From assembly GCA_948946035.1 (NCBI GenBank), contig CARBKU010000010.1, forward strand, positions 1 to 16,933: a stretch of 16,933 nt of DNA. The letters are read 5' to 3'. The stretch is from an uncultured Clostridia bacterium (lineage in GTDB: Bacteria; Bacillota; Clostridia; TANB77; CAG-508). The position numbers and the translations under genes are program-made. The notes beneath the pieces were generated by a model. That model did not search any database. It saw only the letters and a program-made list of their open reading frames with translations, and had not been told where the DNA came from. The stretch's first letter is position 1; every line of letters starts with the position of its first letter. Positions 1 through 8,392 of this stretch are shown here, in pieces.

Positions 1-329
1 AAAATATAGGAAACAATATTCAAATAGCTAGATTGAAAAAAGGATTAACACAAGAAGCTCTTTCTGAAAAATGTAATGTTTCAACTAAATATATAAGTGC
101 AATAGAACGTGGAATATCCTCTGGAAGTATTTCACTTATAATTGATATTTGTAATGCTTTAGATGTAACACCTAATTATATTTTTAATAATACCATTAAA
201 AATTCTAATGATAATGTTGATATATTTCCTGTTGAAACTTCTTCAATTTACTTGAAATTAAAATCTGAGAATAAAAAATTTGTCGAAACTACAATACAAC
301 ATTTATATTCTATGCAAAATAAAAGATAA
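1..329 (+). CDS. XRE-family HTH regulator, 5' end outside the window
   Basis: DNA-binding transcriptional regulator of the Cro/CI (XRE) type. The reading frame is open from base 3, before the first possible internal start (TTG at 33), and the upstream codons read NIGNNIQIARLKKGLTQEAL. This is the normal first helix of an XRE domain, so the true start lies left of the window. The helix-turn-helix continues through SEKCNVSTKYISAIERG and ends near DVTPNYIF. The remaining 45 or so residues are a short helical tail with no recognised domain. It is the only plus-strand gene here and faces the transfer operon, ending at a hairpin terminator shared with the opposing unit. A role in controlling the element is inferred from position only. 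The HTH call is firm. Confidence 0.88.
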   Translation, partial: NIGNNIQIARLKKGLTQEALSEKCNVSTKYISAIERGISSGSISLIIDICNALDVTPNYIFNNTIKNSNDNVDIFPVETSSIYLKLKSENKKFVETTIQHLYSMQNKR

Positions 330-351
330 ATTTTTTGTATATATAATTAAG

Positions 352-386
352 AAAAATCCGTATACTAAGCTTCATACGGATTTTTT
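352..386 (+). terminator. Intrinsic terminator between convergent genes
   Basis: A perfect 12-bp stem (AAAAATCCGTAT with ATACGGATTTTT) encloses a 10-base loop and is followed by a T run on the plus strand. The A-rich left arm gives a T run on the minus strand as well, so it can work in both directions. It lies between the stop of the XRE gene (329) and the stop of the opposing small gene (399). Confidence 0.85.
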
Positions 387-398
387 ATTATATATTTC

Positions 399-617
399 TT
401 ACTTATTTCCTTTTACTAAAGTATTTAAAATACTACTATACTGATTACTTAATTTGGCAATATCTCCATTTTTAGTACTATGCGACATAATAAATTCTTC
501 TATTTCTAATTCGCACTTTTTCAATTCTTCTTTGTTGTAATCTATATCTTCTACATTTATTCCTGCATTACTTAATAATTTTATATCTTCTTTTGAAAAC
601 TGCTTCATTAAATTCAT
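399..617 (-). CDS. Small hypothetical protein (72 aa)
   Basis: I do not recognise this protein. It is highly charged and probably all helical, with an acidic centre (NKEELKKCELEIEEFIMSH) and no signal peptide or membrane segment. ATG at 617 is chosen because AAGGAG lies about 10 bases upstream. An in-frame ATG nine bases earlier (626) would sit inside the spacing of that site, and a later ATG at 608 is possible. Its first 50 bases overlap the end of the preceding small gene in another frame, so the two are likely translationally coupled and share the promoter at 910-938. It ends just before the bidirectional terminator. Confidence 0.55.
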   Translation of the reverse strand: MNLMKQFSKEDIKLLSNAGINVEDIDYNKEELKKCELEIEEFIMSHSTKNGDIAKLSNQYSSILNTLVKGNK

Positions 618-885
618 TTTCTTCATTCTCCTTTTCCTTTATTGCTACCATAAGTTCATTGTCCTGTACTGTTCTATTTGCATTTTTATATGTAAATTTT
701 GCAACTGTGAAATAAACTTTATAATATAAGCCCTCTAATCTTGTTTTGCATAATGCTAAAAATTTGTCAACTTGTTCTTCTGATAAGTTGTGCTTAACTC
801 TTAATTCATAGAAAGTAAAGACAATTTCATTTTCGTTTATTATCATTTTTTCATTGATAAGATTTTCTACAAATTGTGTTGTCAT
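568..885 (-). CDS. Small hypothetical protein (105 aa)
   Basis: I do not recognise this protein. It is soluble and charged, with a middle section (FYELRVKHNLSEEQVDKFLALC) that looks like a short winged-helix or helix-turn-helix fold, followed by a lysine/glutamate-rich tail. ATG at 885 is preferred because GGAG lies 8 bases upstream; a GTG at 894 is in frame but has no better site. It is the first gene of a separate two-gene unit with its own promoter (910-938), just beyond the terminator of the transfer operon. Its 3' end overlaps the next gene by 50 bases. A regulatory or accessory role for the element is only a guess. Confidence 0.55.
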   Translation of the reverse strand: MTTQFVENLINEKMIINENEIVFTFYELRVKHNLSEEQVDKFLALCKTRLEGLYYKVYFTVAKFTYKNANRTVQDNELMVAIKEKENEENEFNEAVFKRRYKIIK

Positions 886-909
886 TGTTTCCACTCCATT
901 CTGTATTGC

Positions 910-938
910 ATTATATCATTTATTTTTCATTTTGTCTT
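910..938 (-). promoter_or_regulatory. Sigma-70/SigA-type promoter for the 105-aa and 72-aa genes
   Basis: On the minus strand there is a perfect TATAAT (915-910), preceded by TG one base upstream (extended -10). A -35-like AAGACA (938-933) lies 17 bases away and matches 4 of 6 consensus positions. The ATG of the 105-aa gene follows about 25 bases after the -10, leaving room for a short leader with GGAG. It sits directly after the terminator of the transfer operon, which supports an independent transcription unit. Confidence 0.7.
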
Positions 939-994
939 TAAAAAACAAAAAAATCGCAGAAGAAATACTTATTTTTTATAAGTACCTCTTCTGC
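939..994 (-). terminator. Intrinsic terminator of the transfer operon
   Basis: Outer stem GCAGAAGA (956-963) pairs with TCTTCTGC (987-994). An inner stem ACTTAT (967-972) pairs with ATAAGT (978-983) after a small internal loop. On the minus strand it is followed by a T-rich tract (seven T, one G, six T). It starts 9 bases after the stop codon of the CHAP peptidase gene and marks the end of the long minus-strand operon. Confidence 0.85.
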
Positions 995-1003
995 TTATTT
1001 TTA

Positions 1004-2608
1004 TTAGTACATTGGTGTTCCATACCCTAAAATATCTAAACTATTTATATCATAATCTCTCCTACAACAACTATCACTTGAATTTCCTTCTATTGTATAA
1101 ACTCTTCCATTTTCTGTTTTTTCTACTATTCCTACATGATCTGCTTGTCCACTTCTTACTCCTGTATCCTTATCTGCCCAGTCAAAGAAAATAATGTCGC
1201 CTGGTTTGGGAGAGAATCCTTTTTCTTTCCAAAGTCCACAAGTTCTAAACCAGTCAACGCCCTCACTCTGACATCCTGCAAATTTTGGAATTAGTCCTGC
1301 TTCAATGTAGCCACATTCATTGGCACACCATGAAACAAAACAAGCACACCATTCTACACGAGAATCAAAACCATACCAACTCCAATAAGGTTGTCCTCCA
1401 ACATTTCCTATTTGTGAAGCTGCAACAAGCACAATGTCATTGCTCCCAACAGATGAGCCATATATTACTGATGCCCACATATTAGCATATTTATTGTCTG
1501 TCAATTCTTGTAATTGTTTTCTTTGTTCTTGACTAAAATTGTATTTGTCTGCCATCTCATTTGCTGATTTGCCTGTTATTGTAATATGCAATTTTATCTT
1601 TGTTACTGTTACTCTATCAGTAGATGTTAAGCCTATTCTTATTTCTTCATGACTTTCTTCATCTTTTGTAAATGATATTTCATTCATTTCCCAAAAAATC
1701 TCTTTTAGAAGATTAACCTTTTCATCATTTAAGGTTATAACATCTGCTTCATTATTACCATTGCTTAATTTAACTGTGTATATTGCTAAAACATCTTTCC
1801 ATTCGGCTCTATGAGAATTTATATCGTACTCATCATAAGGATTATCTTTCTGTATTTGTGTTATCTTATTCATAAATTCTGTATTTAAGTCTAATATTAC
1901 TTGATTCATTGTTACTACTTGTTGTTGCCCATTTATAGTTATTGTGCTACCTGTATCTTCGCTTGAAAAGAAAATACCAAAAATTGAACTAACTAGCATT
2001 GCTATTAAGCAAACTACAATTATAATTAAAACAACAATCCAGCCACCTGCTACTAAAAATGCAATTAGTGCTTTTGTTGCAACTATAATAGCTTTTATTG
2101 CTGCTATTGTTGCTTTTATTCCTACTTTTATCGCCTTTACTGTTGCTTTTGCTGTTGCCTTTGCCATTTGTATTGCTCTTTTAGTTGCTTTTGCTGTTGT
2201 TTTAGCTACTTTTTTTGTTGTTTTTATTGTTCTGTCTGCTGTTTTTATAGCTTTTTTAGTAGTTTTTGTTGCTGTTTTCATTTTCTTTGCAACTTTTTTT
2301 ACTTGGCTTTTCTTTTTTATCGTTTTTATTTTTTGATTTACATTTTGTATATTTTGTACTGTTTTGTCAAAATTCTTCTTGCCATATTTATTAAGTCTGT
2401 AAACATTATTAGGAAGATTACTTGCTGTTTTTGATATTTTATTTATTGCGTATTCTGTTCCATTATCACTTGTTTCTTCTTGGTATGTTTCTTTTGTTTT
2501 GTCTTTTGCTTGTACTAATCTGTCTTTCATTTTTTCTGTTCCAACTACTGCTTTGTTAATTGTTTTTACTGTTCCTTTTTTACTCTGTTTAACTTTAATA
2601 TCTGCCAA
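1004..2608 (-). CDS. Membrane-anchored CHAP-domain peptidoglycan hydrolase
   Basis: Cell-wall hydrolase of the conjugation machine (VirB1-like role): it would open peptidoglycan locally so the channel can cross the wall. Residues 1-180 are basic and rich in Lys, Thr and Ala, with irregular helical repeats. A membrane segment lies at about 182-214, then a linker domain to about 390. A C-terminal CHAP amidase/endopeptidase domain (about 391-532) has Cys421 in EWCACFVSWC, His491 in ADHVGIVE and Asn509 in TIEGNS, a plausible Cys-His-Asn catalytic set. TTG at 2608 is the start, with AGGAGG seven bases upstream. It is the last gene of the operon, after the sortase, and matches the CHAP protein following VirB4 in Tn1549-like elements. 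It contains no frameshift. Confidence 0.88.
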   Translation of the reverse strand: MADIKVKQSKKGTVKTINKAVVGTEKMKDRLVQAKDKTKETYQEETSDNGTEYAINKISKTASNLPNNVYRLNKYGKKNFDKTVQNIQNVNQKIKTIKKKSQVKKVAKKMKTATKTTKKAIKTADRTIKTTKKVAKTTAKATKRAIQMAKATAKATVKAIKVGIKATIAAIKAIIVATKALIAFLVAGGWIVVLIIIVVCLIAMLVSSIFGIFFSSEDTGSTITINGQQQVVTMNQVILDLNTEFMNKITQIQKDNPYDEYDINSHRAEWKDVLAIYTVKLSNGNNEADVITLNDEKVNLLKEIFWEMNEISFTKDEESHEEIRIGLTSTDRVTVTKIKLHITITGKSANEMADKYNFSQEQRKQLQELTDNKYANMWASVIYGSSVGSNDIVLVAASQIGNVGGQPYWSWYGFDSRVEWCACFVSWCANECGYIEAGLIPKFAGCQSEGVDWFRTCGLWKEKGFSPKPGDIIFFDWADKDTGVRSGQADHVGIVEKTENGRVYTIEGNSSDSCCRRDYDINSLDILGYGTPMY

Positions 2609-2619
2609 ACAAACACCTC

Positions 2620-3363
2620 CTAATTGTTTATTTCTCTTGCAATAACCACTAATCTTCCGTTTTTATTGCTATATTCACAAGTAGAAAGTGTAATAAATTT
2701 ATCGTGATATTTTGGTTTTATATTTGTTTCATAAAATGATAATTCTTTACACTTGTTTACAAATGTATTGAACTCATCTTCATTACTAAAATTCACAGAA
2801 TTATAATATTTAAAAGTGTTTTTGCTATATACTACTGTTTTGAATACTGCAAAAATTTCGTATTTCTTCATTTCTTCTAATGTTGTAAACTCTATAACCT
2901 TATGATTTTCGTAAAATTCTTTTGATTTATAATTTTCTAATGCACCAAATACTTTTTTATGATTCATGTGATGCCCATATATTACAAGATTATCACTTGT
3001 GTTTATATTACATTCTTCTGACATATAAGGTGTTCCGTAAGATGAATACTTTTTATAAAAATCTCTATGCAAATAATAGTTAGGATTACTTTTTATCTGC
3101 ATTATTGGGTAATTTATTGTTGTATCATTTATTCTTAACCAACCTACAATATCACTATTGATAGCATATAAGTTATCTATATTTATTACTGTTTCTACTT
3201 GTTCTTTATCTTCTGGATTTGTTTGTTCTACTATTTCAATTAGTTCTTCAAAATTGTTTTCTTGTTTCTTATTTTCTTTCAACTCCTTATAAATAAAATA
3301 ACTGCTAATAAGAATTGAACTTATTAGCAGCATAATACAAAATACATATAATACTTTTTTCAC
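2620..3363 (-). CDS. srtB: Class B sortase
   Basis: Membrane-bound cysteine transpeptidase that would cut a sorting motif and attach a surface protein to the wall or to another protein; the substrate is not in this window. An N-terminal signal anchor (residues 4-27) precedes the sortase fold, with His in YGHHMNH (about residue 130), the catalytic Cys in TLSTCEYS (about 228) and Arg in NGRLVV (about 237). The start is placed at GTG 3363, which overlaps the TAG stop of VirB4 and has GGAGAGGG upstream. As written, the frame stays open upstream because an extra base at 3381 joins the VirB4 tail to this gene. I treat that longer 334-aa frame as a consequence of the frameshift, not a real fusion. 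Confidence 0.85.
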   Translation of the reverse strand: MKKVLYVFCIMLLISSILISSYFIYKELKENKKQENNFEELIEIVEQTNPEDKEQVETVINIDNLYAINSDIVGWLRINDTTINYPIMQIKSNPNYYLHRDFYKKYSSYGTPYMSEECNINTSDNLVIYGHHMNHKKVFGALENYKSKEFYENHKVIEFTTLEEMKKYEIFAVFKTVVYSKNTFKYYNSVNFSNEDEFNTFVNKCKELSFYETNIKPKYHDKFITLSTCEYSNKNGRLVVIAREINN

Positions 3364-5701
3364 TATGCGACACCCTCTCCGTGGTTTGGTTGTCATTAGT
3401 TTGTATAGTTCTGTATTTCGTGGAAATTTATTTACAAATGGAATTAGTGAACTTCCTATTTTTATTAGTCCTTCTCCTGCGTTTACATTTGTAATATAGC
3501 TCATTTGCAAGTCTGATATATTTAATAATTTTGCAAGTTCTACTCTGTCTGTACTAGCTTGATTTAACATGATAATAAGCTCACTATTCGCTAGCATTGT
3601 TCTTGCTGTATGACTTTGTAACATATCTTCTACATTTTGTGTTATTCCCGTACAATATGCTCCGATATTTTCTCACTCTTTTCCATAAAGTGAATAAGAA
3701 GTTTGCTGAATATTCATATTGGAATAACAAGTAAATTTCATCAATAAAAATAAAGGTATTTCTACCTTTTGACCTATTCATTGTTATTCTATTCAAAATT
3801 GAATCAAGCACTACTAACATTCCAATAGGTAGTAGTTGCTTTCCTAAATCTAAAATGTCATAACACACTAAACGATTATGAGTATCAACATTTGTAGATT
3901 TTGCAAAAGTGTTCAAACTGCCATTTACAAATAGTTCAATAGCAAGTGCTATTTCTTTTGCTTCTGGCTCTTGTTGTTTCAATAGTTCTTTATAGAAGTC
4001 TTGTAGTGTAGGTGGTGTTCCTTGATAATTTCCTTGCTGATAGTATCTATACACACTTGCTGTGCATCTATCTATAATAGATTTTTGTTTTGCACCTAAA
4101 TTATTACTTCCAACTAGCTGTTCGCATAGTGAAAGTATGAACTCTGATTTTAATATAATAGGATTTGCTCCATCTCCATAATCTTTATTCATGTCCATAG
4201 CATTGATATGATTTCCACTTGTTGCTGATATTTTTATTACTTCTCCACCTAATGATTTTACAAGTGAACTTGCTTCCCTTTCTGGATCTACAATTATTAC
4301 ATCTGCATTAGGATCTTTCAACATTATAGAAACAATTTCCTCTTTTGCTATGAAACTCTTTCCACTACCACTAACACCTAAAATAAAGCTATTTCCGTTC
4401 AATAATTGCTTTCTATCTGCAATAATCATATTTTTGCTAATGACATTTTGCCCATAGTATATTCCGTTTTCGTGTCTTATTTCTTGTACTCTAAATGGCA
4501 TAAATACTGCAAGCGATTCTGTTGTAAGTGTTCTTAAAGTGTCAATTTTTCTTACTCCAAACGGCATAGCTGTATTTAATCCATCAAGTTGCTGAAATTT
4601 TAGTACCCCAAACTGACATAAATGTTTTCTTGCTATTGTTAGTAATGCTTCTGTGTCATTATCTAGTTCTTCCTTGCTTTCTGCTGTATGCACCATTGTA
4701 AGAACTGATATAAACATTCTTTGATCACGAGTTATCAAGTCATCTAAAAATTCCTTTGACTGTTCTCTTTGTTGTTCCATATCATAAGGAATAATTGCTG
4801 AAAAATTGTTATTTGCATTTTGTCGTCTTTGCCAATTCGTTATATTAGTTTCTATTCCTAATCTTCTATTTTCTGCTTCTCTTACAGCCTCATCCATAGG
4901 TATTGGTATAACATCTATACTCATCATCATATTTTTATTTATATCTGTTAATTCTGCTACCATACTGTCCTTAATATAACTTGCATACTCTTTCAAGAAT
5001 ATAACTCTACCATATCTGTTTCCAATTTTGAAATAATCACTTTCAAATTCCATAGAATCTGGGCAAATAAAATCCTTAAAGCTATGTCCTTTTCTCATAT
5101 TAGTTATCATATCAAAATTGAATGATGTTTCTTCTCCTACTCTATAAAAGTCATGGAATATTCTTAATCTTTCTACTGCATCTAATTCAATACATATAGA
5201 GCCTAATTCTTTAAAATGGTTTATTAAGTCTGTTCCTACTCTTGCAAAATAATTCTTTGCTTCTTCTATGCTTTTTTTATCAACTGATATTGTTACAAAT
5301 TTTTCTTGTACTATACCATTTGAAGCTGTTGCTTTGTCTAGTAACATTTTATTATATTCTTTTCTAAATTTATCTAGTTCATCATTCTCCATAGGTAATA
5401 GCATAGTTTCTTCAAAGTCAATTTTATTTAATCTTCTATTGATTATAGTTATTTTAGTAGTAGCACCTGTATCAAATGAATTTAATAACTCTGAATATTC
5501 TAAAAACATTGCTTCTTTATCATCTCTACTTGCTACTGCATAATTTATATCACTAAATTTGTAACATTTTGAATACTTATTTTTCCCAATAAAAAAGATG
5601 CCATCTTCCCATATTGCCTTAATAGGAATGGCATCTTGCACACTTCGTGGTATGACAAACTTTTCTTTGTCTTGTTTGAATAATTTATTTAATGTTTTCA
5701 A
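3363..5701 (-). CDS. virB4: VirB4-type conjugation ATPase with two +1 frameshifts
   Basis: Hexameric cytoplasmic ATPase that powers the type IV secretion channel. Walker A is GVSGSGKS (about residues 440-447) and Walker B is FIFIDE (about 650). The first 677 or so residues are intact. At 3664 an extra base shifts the frame so that KYGAYCTGITQNVEDML is lost, and at 3381 a second changes the end from PGEGVA-stop into read-through toward the sortase. In both places an extra C precedes a GGA glycine codon. Without the two bases the gene is exactly 779 codons with a family-typical C-terminus. Start TTG at 5701 has AAGGAGGA 11 bases upstream and overlaps the end of PrgI by 17 bases. Family assignment is firm; whether the protein is made is open. 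Confidence 0.88.
3381..3664 (-). other. Two +1 shift sites at CGG in virB4
   Basis: Extra C (coding strand) at 3664 in TAT-C-GGA-GCA and at 3381 in CCA-C-GGA-GAG. Both lie exactly at a codon boundary before GGA, and both restore glycine when the base is skipped. The first restores KYGAYCTGITQ; the second restores PGEGVA and the stop codon. Confidence 0.8.
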
Positions 5702-6083
5702 TACTTTGCGAATCCTCCTTTTTTTTATTCTTTCTCTCTTTTTTTACTTTTCTATTTTCTATATTTTTCAAATCTTCGTAGTATAAGTTTATTGGCTTGA
5801 AAGTTAATCTTTTAGGTGTAAGTATCATTGATTTTACCCAAGCTGCAACAAACTTTTCTGCTGTCATTCCGTTATATTTTATAAAACCTAATGCTGCAAA
5901 TGGTGCTGCACCTAATATACAAACCCATGATAAAGTTTCAATTCCACAATAAGGTTTTAATATAAAATATAGAATAACAGCCACTACACAAGCACATATA
6001 GAAAAAATGAACTGCCTTAATGACAGTCCAAAAAATATGCTTTCCGTATATTCTCTTATTTCTCTATTGATTTTTACTTCCAA
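5685..6083 (-). CDS. prgI: PrgI-family membrane protein of the conjugation channel
   Basis: Small inner-membrane component of Gram-positive type IV secretion, normally encoded just before VirB4 as here. The 132-residue protein starts MEVKINREIREYTESIFFGLSLRQ, then has two membrane segments at about residues 24-43 and 50-68. A cytoplasmic tail follows that is very basic at the end (KVKKERKNKKKEDSQ). The start is a TTG directly after the TAA of the previous gene, with GAGAGG upstream. The gene overlaps the VirB4 start by 17 bases, which suggests coupled translation. Family membership comes from sequence and position. Confidence 0.83.
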   Translation of the reverse strand: MEVKINREIREYTESIFFGLSLRQFIFSICACVVAVILYFILKPYCGIETLSWVCILGAAPFAALGFIKYNGMTAEKFVAAWVKSMILTPKRLTFKPINLYYEDLKNIENRKVKKERKNKKKEDSQSIENIK

Positions 6084-6641
6084 TTATCGTGCCTCTCTTC
6101 CCTTTTTATTTTTTACATTTTGTTTTTTGGAACTTGAATGTAATTCTTGCTTTATATTCTCTACCGTTTTTTTATAAGCTATAATATCATAATAGGTATT
6201 ACCAAATACTAAATTTCTCTCTGACATAATTTGTCTTACTTTGGCTTCTTCATATATTTGTGGACAATATCTACGAATATACTCTACTTCACATTTATTA
6301 AAACTTTTACGCAATGCAATTTTAAGATTGAATGTTTCTTTTATAAATTGTTTATCTTTATATTTATCAACAATATAATCACAATATTTCTGTTCATCTT
6401 TTGTAGGATTATCTAAAATATTTTTAAATACTTTAAAATTCACAATAGCTATGCTCGATCCTAATGCCCAATATTCACCATAACTATCTTTAATCAGAAA
6501 TTGTTGTACCATATATCTTAATTCTTCTTTTAATACAGCTATCTCTAAACCTTTGTAGTTTAGTTTCACAATAGTTTTATCTGAATGTTTTAAATTGTGT
6601 CCATCCATATACCATACACTAGCTGACTTTTCTTCAAACAT
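6084..6641 (-). CDS. Hypothetical protein (185 aa), paralogue of its upstream neighbour
   Basis: I cannot assign a function. It is soluble, basic at the C-terminus, with no signal or membrane segment. It is clearly related to the next gene upstream. Both share an N-terminal module of the pattern VW..(D/E).(H/N)..L followed by (Q/A)(Q/D)FLIKD...EYW.LG, and a second motif at residues 113-134 (SFNKCEVEYIRRYCPQIY here, YFNKCELEYIHRNFPEIY in the neighbour). The second motif is spaced like a helix-loop-helix. This copy lacks the long C-terminal part of its partner. Start ATG 6641 has AGGAAA upstream, lying in the end of the preceding gene. It sits between the VirB6-like gene and prgI, where accessory or immunity genes could be inserted. 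Confidence 0.68.
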   Translation of the reverse strand: MFEEKSASVWYMDGHNLKHSDKTIVKLNYKGLEIAVLKEELRYMVQQFLIKDSYGEYWALGSSIAIVNFKVFKNILDNPTKDEQKYCDYIVDKYKDKQFIKETFNLKIALRKSFNKCEVEYIRRYCPQIYEEAKVRQIMSERNLVFGNTYYDIIAYKKTVENIKQELHSSSKKQNVKNKKGREAR

Positions 6642-6649
6642 TTTATTTC

Positions 6650-7519
6650 CTACCTTTCCATGCTTTTTTCTGGCACAAGTTTCATTTTCCTTTTAAAACT
6701 CTCTTTATATTCTTCTTGTACCTTTTGTGAAATCTGTTCTAAATAAATTCCCATTTTTGTACTGCATTTCTTATTTCCATCTATTATTTTATAAAAGCAA
6801 TCCCTTGTTTTGAAGTTATAACTTTTTAATCTGTTGTTTATAAATCCTTGTGTTGCTAGTGGTATTTTTATTCCATGTAGTTTTGCTAAATATAGAATAT
6901 TATTTTGTATTGTTCTACCACTATATTTGTTATCTTTATAAAATTCAAAGTCCTCAACTGATACCATTTCTCCAATAAATATTTTATATTTCATTTCTTT
7001 TAATGCTTTTCTGAATCTATCATTTACAGCTTTTATCTTTTCTTGTTCTTTTCGTTCCTGTTCTTGCCTTTCTTGTTCTCTATCTCTATTTTCTTCAAAT
7101 GTTCTTCTACTTTCTTTTGCTTGCTCATAAATCTCTGGAAAGTTCCTATGGATATATTCTAATTCACATTTATTAAAGTATTTATTTTGTTCTATTTTCT
7201 TTTGCCAGAATCCTTTTAAATCAATATTTTTATAAGCATTTGTTATATCTTTTTTATATTCTTCGATTCTAGTTTGTTCTTCATTTTCTATAACTTCATT
7301 GTTTACAAATAGCTGAAATTTAATAGGTGCTATTCCTAATTTCCAATATTCATTGTTCTTGTCCTTAATCAGAAAATCTTGAGCATAAAAGTCTTTTTCT
7401 TCTTTTAATATTGAGATTTCTATATCATTAAAATTGATTGATACTACTTTTTTATTTTTACAAGTCAATTCATTATTCTCAATATGCCATACTTTTGCTA
7501 TTTTTGTTTGTTCTTGCAA
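6650..7519 (-). CDS. Hypothetical protein (289 aa) with coiled coil, paralogue of the 185-aa neighbour
   Basis: Function unknown. Residues 1-136 match the whole of the 185-aa neighbour in layout: an EYWKLG-containing N-terminal module, then the FNKCELEYIHRNFPEIYEQ motif at 115-133. A glutamate/arginine-rich stretch follows (about 138-175, with many REQERQEQER-like steps) that should form a single helix or coiled coil. A C-terminal basic domain of about 110 residues (KYSGRTIQNNILYLAKLHGI) could bind nucleic acid or resemble a small DNA-binding fold, but I do not recognise it. Start TTG 7519 has AGGGAGA about 10 bases upstream. Tandem duplication followed by divergence is the simplest origin of the pair. 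Confidence 0.68.
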   Translation of the reverse strand: MQEQTKIAKVWHIENNELTCKNKKVVSINFNDIEISILKEEKDFYAQDFLIKDKNNEYWKLGIAPIKFQLFVNNEVIENEEQTRIEEYKKDITNAYKNIDLKGFWQKKIEQNKYFNKCELEYIHRNFPEIYEQAKESRRTFEENRDREQERQEQERKEQEKIKAVNDRFRKALKEMKYKIFIGEMVSVEDFEFYKDNKYSGRTIQNNILYLAKLHGIKIPLATQGFINNRLKSYNFKTRDCFYKIIDGNKKCSTKMGIYLEQISQKVQEEYKESFKRKMKLVPEKSMER

Positions 7520-7544
7520 TTTTATCTCTCCCTATCTCTATTTT

Positions 7545-8382
7545 TTATAATCCTAACATTTCTCTTACTAATCTATCTGATATTTTAACTGTACCTACCA
7601 ACACTAGCATATTGAATATCAATTCTCCGTATATATTTCCATACCATTGTTACTGCTGCTACATTTGCATCTACTACTGGTGGGCTTGCTGCAAACAATG
7701 AAAAGATTATACATGATAACATTATAATTACACCCTCTAGGCATACTGCGCTATAACCTTTTATAAAGCTCTTTCCTATATTTTGTGTTGGCTCTCCACC
7801 AAAACTTGCAAATGCTATTGGAGATATTGCAGTATATAGATAGATTTTGAAAAATCTTCCGATAAACTGTAAGAATCATTACAAATGACAATACTGTTAT
7901 GAATAGTCCTCCGTATTAGAGTTACTGCCCACAATGGTATGCTTTCAAAGAAATTACAGGCTTCTACTGCTGATATAATTTCATTTGGCAGAACTGTATT
8001 TGTTGCTCCACCTAATCCTGCTGCACTCATTACTGTACTTGCTAAACCTTGCACAATCTTAAAAATTGCCATCATAAGTTCTAGCCCATAGGTTACTAAA
8101 ACTTTAGCTACTGCAAATCGTATAAATAGTTTGAGGGCATGCTCTGGCTTCTTGACTTCTGCAAAACTTCCGACAAGTTTTCATTACTCCTACAACAAAA
8201 AACAGCACAAGTAATGCTAATGCAATGGCTTGTACTGCCCCATGTATATTTGTTATCACATTCCAAATTGTTCCTCCTTTGAAATCAACTGGCGATTGTG
8301 ATACAAGTGTCCATATTTCACTTAATTTCGAGTTCCATGTTTCTATTGCGTTTTGTAGGTTTCCTACTACCCAATTCAACAT
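7545..8382 (-). CDS. VirB6/TrbL-like polytopic membrane protein with four +1 frameshifts
   Basis: Channel protein of the conjugation system in the inner membrane. Start ATG 8382 has AGGAGG a few bases upstream. The N-terminus MLNWVVGNLQNAIETWNSKL and the first membrane segment (ALALLVLFFVVGVM) are typical of Tn1549-family TrbL/VirB6 proteins. The frame then breaks at 8172, 7913, 7861 and 7629. Each is an extra C on the coding strand before a GGA codon. Skipping these four bases yields one continuous 277-residue protein ending in LVREMLGL and a TAA at 7545 (834 bases without them, exactly 278 codons). The restored segments include CGSFAEVKKPEHALKLF, TLIGGLFITVLSFVMI, TVYGRFFKIYLYTAIS and WKYIGELIFNMLVLVG. 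As written, only separate fragments of 60-90 residues are open. Confidence 0.85.
7629..8172 (-). other. Four +1 shift sites at CGG in the virB6-like gene
   Basis: Extra C at 8172 (TGT-C-GGA), 7913 (ATA-C-GGA-GGA), 7861 (TAT-C-GGA-AGA) and 7629 (ATA-C-GGA-GAA). Skipping all four gives exactly 278 codons and a continuous VirB6/TrbL-like protein. Ordinary GGA and GGT codons between them, such as in SFGGEP and IGKSF, are intact. Confidence 0.82.
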
Positions 8383-8392
8383 CTACCACCTC

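Noticed and set aside
2060..2340. Repeat-like T-rich tract with GCTTTT/GTTGCT units
   Set aside because: It encodes the degenerate Lys-Ala-Thr helical region of the CHAP protein; the units are irregular and do not form a tandem DNA repeat.
1944..2434. Long hydrophobic open frames on the plus strand opposite the CHAP gene
   Set aside because: They mirror the Lys/Thr/Ala-rich repeats of the CHAP protein N-terminus and have no ribosome site. Similar plus-strand frames opposite the other genes are explained the same way.
2620..3624. A single 334-aa frame joining the VirB4 C-terminus to a sortase
   Set aside because: The joint coincides with an extra base at 3381. Without it VirB4 ends at a TAG in the normal place, and the sortase has its own GTG with a ribosome site.
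7545..8382. Several separate small membrane-protein genes between 7545 and 8382
   Set aside because: The fragments align head to tail as one VirB6/TrbL-like protein once four single bases are skipped, and the inner fragments lack starts and ribosome sites.
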